This document shows, in pieces, positions 57,282 to 64,000 of a DNA stretch of 64,000 nt. Position 1 is the first letter of the stretch. Every line of letters starts with the position of its first letter. The stretch comes from Chinchilla lanigera (lineage: Eukaryota > Chordata > Mammalia > Rodentia > Chinchillidae): NCBI RefSeq assembly GCF_000276665.1, contig NW_004955460.1, forward strand, positions 3,156,507 to 3,220,506. Reading direction: 5' to 3'. A model generated the notes under the pieces. The model saw nothing but the letters and a program-made list of their open reading frames with translations. It made no database searches and was not told the DNA's origin. A program made the translations under genes and the position numbers.

Positions 57282-58939
57282 CATTATTCAAAATAAATTT
57301 CCAATCTCTCCTTTATCAGCAATGCCTTGTTTGATAGTTTGGCTTTCCATGAGTTCTTTAATATCTGAAAAGTACACTTGGCAAATACATATAATACACT
57401 TTGAATTGACTACGTGTATCTCTCCTTACTAATAAATAATTCAGCATCCCCGTCTATTAGTTTCATATTTGCTTTGAAAGAGTGAACCAAATATTGTGAT
57501 TCTTTCTCCTGGATTCTTATCGTATTGTTTTGGGAGCTGGTAATATTTGAGAATGATTGCACTCTAAACCGTCCGGTCTCAGAAAACAAATTGAGCTGTG
57601 GCAGTTCCAGTGCTATCAAGCCTCCCCTGGAGAGAACATCAGCCTCCATACAGTGCCCCTTCCTTTCCATGTAAAGCTTCTGAGACTCAAAAAATATAAA
57701 CATAGTACTTCTAATAAAGGTTGCATAGATATGCTTCTTTAAGCACCAGTACAACACAATCACCACTATCTCTATGAGTCCTCTAACTTGGATCACTGGT
57801 TATCCATCCCCAAAGTTCATAATCTTTTGGGAGATGCAGGTCACTTTGTAAAAGCCATGATATCCTTGAGCACCTTCTCCAAAGGGAGTCCAAAATATGG
57901 AACAGCTTCCTCCCTTGCCTGTGTCTGCTTCTGCACATTGATCTCCCTTCACAGTTAGGTCCTAGCTTCTTCCCATTTTAGTGACAATTTCAGAATAATG
58001 ATGCTTCCTCTAACTAGGAACTGCATTTTATCTGGGGATAAGTTCTTTAAAACAGATTTTATAATCTGAGATGGTAAGAACAGAAAATAGAAGTTATATT
58101 GTCCAATTGCAGTTCAGGAAATACTCTTTCCCAAGATACCTGCACATATCTATATACTGAAACAGATGATTTCCTATAAACTAGAAGGTTACTATACTTC
58201 TTTGGAGTACTCATTCACTGTATATCCACAACTCAAATTTCACTACATTTGAGTTTATTAGAGGCTCAGGCCCAGAGTTTTGGCTGACAGCACACAAAAT
58301 AAAGAATGAGTGAGTTGGGAAAGTTCCCAAGAAATCTCACAATGAATTGTGCTTAGTTTGCTGCATTAGTGGCTGGACCTGAAGGCTATTCTCTTCTCTC
58401 CTGAACCTCTACCATCGTACTGATATATGCTACACATATTATATGCTGCTGCACACAGGCATATCTACATCTTATACCATCATAGGATTCATTGCCCTGA
58501 AGGATGTTTTCAGTTGAATGATATCTGCACTTGTGGCATTCAGGATCACCAGAATAGATTATGTCTAGTAAAGAATACATCTGTTCAATTCCAAGAGCTG
58601 GCACCGTGCTATATGATCCTGCACTTTGGACATAGATCAAGCTCATCAGCACAGCACACAAACAACTCCATGAATTTCAGTGACTCTTAGATTCTTAATT
58701 TTCTCCTCTTTCCATCTCTTACACTCTATTCTTTGACCATACACATTACGAGTACTCCTATTTCTCCAAGAAGTTTCGTGTTTCCTATTTCTTTTCTGCT
58801 TATTTTCTGTTTCTGCCTGCAAATCTTTCTCCTTTACAATTTTCAAGGAAAAAAAAACCAAGTCATTTTCAAAAATTAATAAAAAGTTGTCATGATTTTA
58901 AATTTTTATATGTATTATTCTCACTGAAATAGTAAAAAA
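57282..58939. other. Non-coding stretch with weak ORF candidates
   Basis: No nameable repeat. It holds the weak minus-strand exon candidate 57410-57679 and short open frames at 58386-58861 without recognisable features. Confidence 0.4.
57410..57679 (-). other. Weak terminal-exon candidate
   Basis: On the minus strand the acceptor TTTATATTTTTTGAGTCTCAG precedes an 89-codon frame ending at TAG (57410-57412). The peptide is of mixed composition (…GLIALELPQLNLFSETGRF…), with no family I recognise. The open frame extends upstream past the acceptor to an ATG at 57796 (128 codons). It could be chance. Confidence 0.15.
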
Positions 58940-59095
58940 AAAATGAGGTATAAATTAGTCCTTGGTTTACAAAGGAGGAAACTGAGGAATAGGAAGGTTG
59001 AGTAATACTCAAAGTCATTCACTAAGTGATACAGCCCAAACAAAACCAGGTCTCTCCAGTTCTAAAGAATGTGCTCATATCACAATGCGTCCTTC
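58940..59095 (-). mobile_element. MIR: MIR SINE fragment
   Basis: ACAAAGGAGGAAACTGAGGA, ATAGGAAGGTTGAGTAATAC, CAAAGTCATTCACTAAGTGA and CCAGGTCTCTCCAGTTC: the antisense MIR core. Confidence 0.75.
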
Positions 59096-59109
59096 TATCT
59101 AAAGTAGTC

Positions 59110-59275
59110 TACAACTCTACAATGTAATCTTCAGGCAGTGCTCTAAAAATCCAGATATCCCTAACTCAAGCACTGACCTGGCTTTCTGGCATTCCTATTA
59201 TATGTAGCTCTGGAATCTACATGTCAGGATAAGTTCCCAGGTAACACTAATGTACATCCTGTTTGAGAACCACTC
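59110..59275 (+). mobile_element. MER5-like (hAT-Charlie) MITE
   Basis: Ends with AAGTTCCCAGGTAACACTAA, TGTACATCCTGTTTGAGAAC, CACTCTC, which is the typical MER5 terminus. The interior is strongly diverged. Confidence 0.6.
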
Positions 59276-62200
59276 TCTTGCAACAGAGAAGGGCTTGAAA
59301 TACTACTGGAACTCACTGCCCCTGAAACAAATTTTGGTGACACACCACTTTTCAATAAAGTTAAATGAAACGTATCTATTTTGCAAAACTGAGAATCTGT
59401 AGAGACGTACTTCCAGAAGTAACTGCCTTCTGGTACAATTTTAATTACTTTTTATAAAATAGAAAAAATCTGTTATGTAAAAGAAAATGAATTTAAACCA
59501 TCTTTCATTTGAATTTTGTTCAAGGGATCAACTACAATTGTGTGGAGAATATCTGAACATTGGACTGTATGGCTGTCTTAGTGGTCCTCGGGCATACAAA
59601 ATAAAATCTCAGCTATGATGTATAAATATTAATAATGGTTCATTCAGGATGTGTACTACTCCATCGCTCATGTCTCTGGAACAGCAACAGATTTTTGTAA
59701 TAAACAAATTTTAAATGAGATAAAAACAAAAACCATAATATAGACAGATATAGGTATATCTCCTTTGCCCCTTTATACTTTTTTTAACTTTTTAAAAATT
59801 CAAGTTTTTGCCTTTGTATTTAAATTACAGAAAAGTGGCAAAGTATAGTTCTCATGTACCTCCCCATCCAGCTTCTATCAATACCTTATCTAACCATAAA
59901 AAAATCAAAACCAAAAAATTAAAACTGATAACATAATTATTAAGAATCTACTGACCTTATCTGAAATTTGACAAATAGCACATTAATATTCTTTTCTCTG
60001 GATCAAGATGCAATCTAGGATTCACACTGCATATAGAGGTCATATCTATTCAGTCTTGACTCATCTGAGACAGCACTTCAGACTTTGCCAATGATCTTGA
60101 CACTCCTAGAGAATCCAGGTTAGCTATTTTTTGAATGTCCCACAATTAGAGGTGGTCATATGTTTTCCTATTATTAGATTGAAGTTTGGCATTTTAGGCA
60201 AGAAATTAATGTTATACCAAGGAGTACGTGATACAATAGAGCTTTTTATTGATGATTCGTTTAGTTAAACTGTCATTGACAAAGATTCCATCACAGTAAA
60301 GTTAATACTTTTTCCTTTGTACCAAAAAGGTAGGAAGATATTTTATTATTATGCAAAAATTCTTTTCATCACAAGTTTAGTACCCAAATATAATTCTTTC
60401 CTGCAACAGTTATGACTGTGGTGTTTACTTAAGGCTACTTTTCTGTTTTTTCTCATTCTTTTTAGTTATTTGAACTTCTACAGTATGATGAGATATTTCC
60501 ATTCTTGCACATTTATGGATTTGATTATTTATTTATATTAGTATGAACTCAGACATATTTATTTTATTCCAGAGTTATAATTCATTAATATAATTATATT
60601 TACTTTGTGATTCAAACTGACCCACTTTGACCCAGGAAACCCTTTAACATTGGTTCTTTCATACTTTTACCATGTTCCTATTGTTTGTGAGCACATTTTT
60701 ACTTAGTAGTACCGCAAGATGTTCAAGGCCTATACTCACAGTGAAAAATTGGATAGATGATGTAATACTTCTGAGAAACAAGAAAATAGATTTTTTTTTC
60801 TCAGTTGTCTTAACTATTGCAGGCTCTAATATGTTTCTGTTCTCTCTGAAAATTATGTTTCCCTCAGAATTGAAAATTAAACGCTTACTATAGAATGCTG
60901 AATAAGTATTAGGTAACTAGCAAGTCCCTGATATGAAAAATTGGTATTTCCAGAATTCAGCCCTATAAGTTAGAAGATTTACTTCCCCCCATATCCCACC
61001 CTTCCTTCCTCTTTCCCAGTTGTCTCTCCCCTTTCCTCCTCTCCCTCATTTTTTAGTAGGAAACATTTTAATAAAAAATAGAATCCCAATATTTGAAAGC
61101 ACAGAGATATTAATATTAATGTTCAAAGCTATAAACTTGATCATACAATCAATATGGAAGCAGGTGTTTTATAATGGTTCTAGTTGTTTATTAGAGCTTT
61201 CATCCAACCAATCTCTGGGTTTTTTATTTCATAGTTTATGAAAATTCTAATTTGCAAAAATAAGTAGTTCCAAAGTATACGAACTTTTTGAGAACTTTAA
61301 TAACAACTGTGTCAAGATTCACTGAAAGCAACATGATCCTTTTTTAAAGAAATTTAAGAAATAACAATAAAATTTTCCTTTTAAGTTGAAATAATAAAGT
61401 TCCAGGCATGATGCAGCAAAAAGTATGTTCTATAACATCTCTCACAGAAAATAGTTATAAATTCTGAACAGACTGCTTAGAGACGCTATACAGAGTTTTG
61501 AAAGTAAATATCAAAAGATAGACTGGAAAAGAAAACAGAATTATTAAACAAGTGGTAAGGCAAGTTTTCTACGATTACTAGTTTTTATTGATGTATCCCC
61601 TGGTTTGAATTCAGCGCATAGCAAATAAGTGAGCCCTGGGTAGCAGACACATAATATTCTAGGAGGAGTTTTGCAGTTCTGTCTCAAGAAATGGGAAAGG
61701 AAGTGCATAGAACCCAGGGAAAACATGGAAATCCACCCCCCCACACCCCTTTTTATCTTTTTCTTTTATTGTTCTTCTTCTGGACCTTAGGCAATCATTC
61801 AAAGACAGTGTTAACAGCAACAATACCAAAAGAGATTCTGTGAGCCAACAAAAGCCAAAGTCCGAGACAGAATACCTTCCTCTAGGTTTGAGGGAACTTG
61901 TAGCTTCAAAAAGGTGCACCCAAATCCCATTGTTCTTTGTTCTGTCTATCTTCCTACAACCTGGGTCCAAAGGAGGAGCTCAGAACCTCACTGTTGCACA
62001 GGGTGGCTGTGGTGCTTTTTGGAGAAGCTCTAGTTCTTACTTTGAGGATCACTTCCTGGCTCCAGTGCAAACCCCTCACCCTCCTAGCAGAGATCCTTCA
62101 TACCGCTGGCACAGACTTTCTAGCTTCCACCACTGACCTTTAGGCCTTGCCAGCACAGATTCATGAAACAGGCCCGCATGAGACATTCTCATGGGATCTA

Positions 62201-62544
62201 GGCATCTAGCTTGACTCATGGGAGGCATTGTTATGGGCTCTAGGTCTTCAGCTAGATTAATGCAGGATATTATCATGGGATACAGGCTCTCAGCTGGGTT
62301 CTTTGATCTTTAGTGTGTGGACAGATTTCCTGCACTTTCTTTGTATATGGTTCTTTGGGTAACTATTATAAATAATCTTATAAAATATGTGTCCTGTATT
62401 ATATGTTCCCTTTGCAAAACCCCAAACTATGACATATATCATGTATTTGTGTGTATGCACACACATGTATACAAAAAACAGCTCCATAGGAATAAGTTTT
62501 CACATTTCATTGAAATTAAATCAGTATAAAACTAAGCCAATTTT
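59276..62544. other. Non-coding stretch, no gene seen
   Basis: AT-rich. A polypyrimidine tract at 60980-61055 (CCCCCCATATCCCACCCTTCC…) may be an antisense L1 3' UTR polypurine tract, but the flanks are unconvincing. Open frames near 61544-62143 on both strands have no recognisable domain. Confidence 0.4.
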
Positions 62545-63915
62545 GATAAGTACATTTTAGATATACATAGTAACATTCACCACAGGGAATTTGTACCTGA
62601 AAATGGCATATCTTGCTTCTGTTTTATCCCATTCCCATTTCCTTCCTTCAACCCCTTTTCCCCTGCTTATTTATAAATGTTTTTTTCCACTTTTTCCTTC
62701 TATTCCTTCCTCCCTCATCCTTTCTTTCCTTTCTCCCTTGACCCTCCCTTGTTTCCCTTCTCATTTTCTTCCCATTTCCCAATATCTATTATACATTTTG
62801 GTCCATATTTACACCTTAGGTTACCACACCAGAAAAACAATGCAGTGTCCAAACATGTGTGTCTGATTTATTTCACTAAAGAGTATGGTCTCAAGGTGTA
62901 TCCATTTAGCTAGAAATGTTTCAAGTTTATCCTTCTTTATGGCTGAGTAGTACTCCATTGTATAAAAAGCTGCATCTTCTTTATCCATTCATTGGTTGAT
63001 GAGCATCTGGGCTGTTTCCAAGATTTAGGTATTACAAACTGTGCCATTGTAAACATGAGTGTACATATATGGCTGTGGAGTGATCCTTTTAATTTTTTCA
63101 TGAAGATACCAAGGATAATAGCAGGGTCAAATGGAACCTCTAGTTTTAGTTTTTTAAGGAATCTGCACACTGATTTCCATAGTTGTTACACCAGTCTACA
63201 TTCCTACCAATAATGGAGAAGGGTTCCTTTCTCCCCCACAGCCTCATCAGCATTTGTTATTGGCTATTTTCTTGAGATTAGCCATTCTTTGTGGAATGAG
63301 ATGGAACCTCAGTATTGTATTAATTTGTACCTTTTGAATGACCCATGATGTTGGACATTGTTTCATATATTTATTTGTCATTTCTAGTTCTTCACCTGAG
63401 AAATGTCTACTCATTTTCAATGCCCAGTTTTGGATTGGGTCTTTAAATTTCAGGGTTCTGATTTTTTTGAGTTCTTACTAATATTCTAAATATTAGTCCT
63501 TTGAGGAACAGCTAGCAAAAAGTTTTTCCTACAGCGGGTTGTCTCTTCACTCTTTTGGTGGTTTCTTTTGCTGTGCAAAACGTTTTTAATAAGATGACAT
63601 CCTAGTTGTTGATTTTTGTGACATTTCTTGTGCAACTGGGATTTTGTTCATACAGTCTTTCCCTACACCAGTGTCTTCAAGAGTTCTATCTATTCTATCT
63701 TTCAACAGATTTAGCACTTCTGTTTTAATACTTAGATCTTCAATCTGTTTGAATTTTAGTGTAGTGAATGTTAAAAGATATGGGTCTAGTTTTAATGTTT
63801 TGCATGTGAAAAGCTAGTTTTTCCTGCACCATTTATTAGAGAGTTTGTCTTTCTTCCAATGGAGGTGTTTGGCTCATTTGTCAAAGATGAAATGGCTGAA
63901 TATGTGTGAAGATAA
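62545..63915 (-). mobile_element. L1: 5'-truncated L1 LINE, 3' UTR plus ORF2 C-terminal part
   Basis: In plus-strand order: a 3' UTR end (CATTCACCACAGGGAATTTG), a polypyrimidine tract 62630-62780, TCTGATTTATTTCACTAAAG, GCTGAGTAGTACTCCATTG, CATTCATTGGTTGATGAGC, GGGCTGTTTCCAAGATTTAG, CAGGGTCAAATGGAACCTC and TCTTTTGCTGTGCAAAACG, to CATTTGTCAAAGATGAAATG. The minus-strand frame 62937-63170 translates to the ORF2 C-terminal region (WNQP-like KSWKQPRCSSTNEWIKKM). Stops and frameshifts interrupt the rest. The largest recognisable L1 ORF2 piece. Confidence 0.9.
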
Positions 63916-63937
63916 ATAAAAGTGTTTATAAAGATTC

Positions 63938-64000
63938 TTTGGTGTGGTAGAGAAATTGTTTAGCATGCACAAGATCCTGGGTTTAACCCCCATCATATAC
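63938..64000 (+). mobile_element. tRNA/ID-like SINE fragment at the window edge
   Basis: GTGTGGTAGAGAAATTGTTTAG, CATGCACAAGATCCTGGGTTT and AACCCCCATCATA show an ID-like order (box A remnant, GCAT-CAAG, box B remnant). Cut by the window end and diverged from the young ID copies. Confidence 0.5.

Noticed and set aside
60980..61055. Possible pyrimidine-rich promoter or L1 fragment
   Set aside because: No diagnostic flanking L1 sequence, CpG content or downstream exon; left as low-complexity DNA.
62937..63170. 77-codon minus-strand frame with protein-like sequence
   Set aside because: It is the C-terminal part of a dead L1 ORF2, not a separate gene.

Overview
The window is AT-rich, CpG-poor vertebrate nuclear DNA with no convincing protein-coding gene, promoter island or structural RNA gene. 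It reads as an intergenic stretch or the inside of a very long intron. The organism is a rodent and probably not a murid. The youngest repeats are ID-type SINEs (tRNA-derived, core around TAGCTCAG / GCGCCTGCCTGGCAAGCGC / GGTACC) and B1 elements, plus B1-ID composites of the kind seen in non-murid rodents. Castorid, heteromyid and similar lineages fit, but I cannot fix the species from sequence alone. Underneath lie ancient mammalian repeats: MIR, L2, MER5-like, a Tigger-like MITE and old L1M pieces.

Layout. 1-35595 is one contig piece with scattered SINEs (B1 at 4.6 kb; IDs at 6.0, 10.6 and 26.6 kb; a B1-ID composite at 23.9 kb and another at 34.8 kb), old L1 3' ends (11.9, 19.4, 19.9, 26.9, 30.1, 34.3 kb), L2 and MIR fossils, a Tigger-like MITE at 6.8 kb, and several LTR-derived blocks (7.5, 16.8, 20.4, 28.7 kb). 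35596-35695 is a 100-N gap. 35696-50887 is a second contig holding a possible solo LTR at 36.3 kb, B1 and ID insertions at 37.7-38.4 kb, a second copy of the 28.7 kb LTR family at 39.8 kb, a well-preserved MIR at 41.5 kb, and then a 7.5 kb palindrome. 50888-50987 is another 100-N gap. 50988-64000 holds a degraded ERVL-like pol remnant (about 52.9 kb), a long old L1 with a young ID nested in it (53.4-55.5 kb), L1 3' UTR pieces, another ID at 57.2 kb, MIR and MER5 fossils near 59 kb, and a 1.4 kb truncated antisense L1 at the right edge.

The outstanding structure is the palindrome 43380-50887: two 3754-bp arms meet at 47133/47134 with no spacer, and the right arm runs exactly into the N gap. 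The stretches I compared base by base are identical except for two substitutions, both within 130 bp of the gap. A zero-spacer, nearly perfect palindrome that ends at a contig end is the classic sign of a fold-back assembly or library artefact. A real, very recent inverted duplication is the alternative. Everything from 47134 to 50887 should be treated as a possible duplicate of the left arm.

Smaller observations: a 41-bp tail-less tRNA-Lys 5'-half retropseudogene bounded by a perfect 13-bp target-site duplication; an ID target site that has gone on to form a three-copy tandem array; two ID copies with C-rich (G-quadruplex-prone) tails; and a handful of weak terminal-exon candidates that need homology or RNA evidence.
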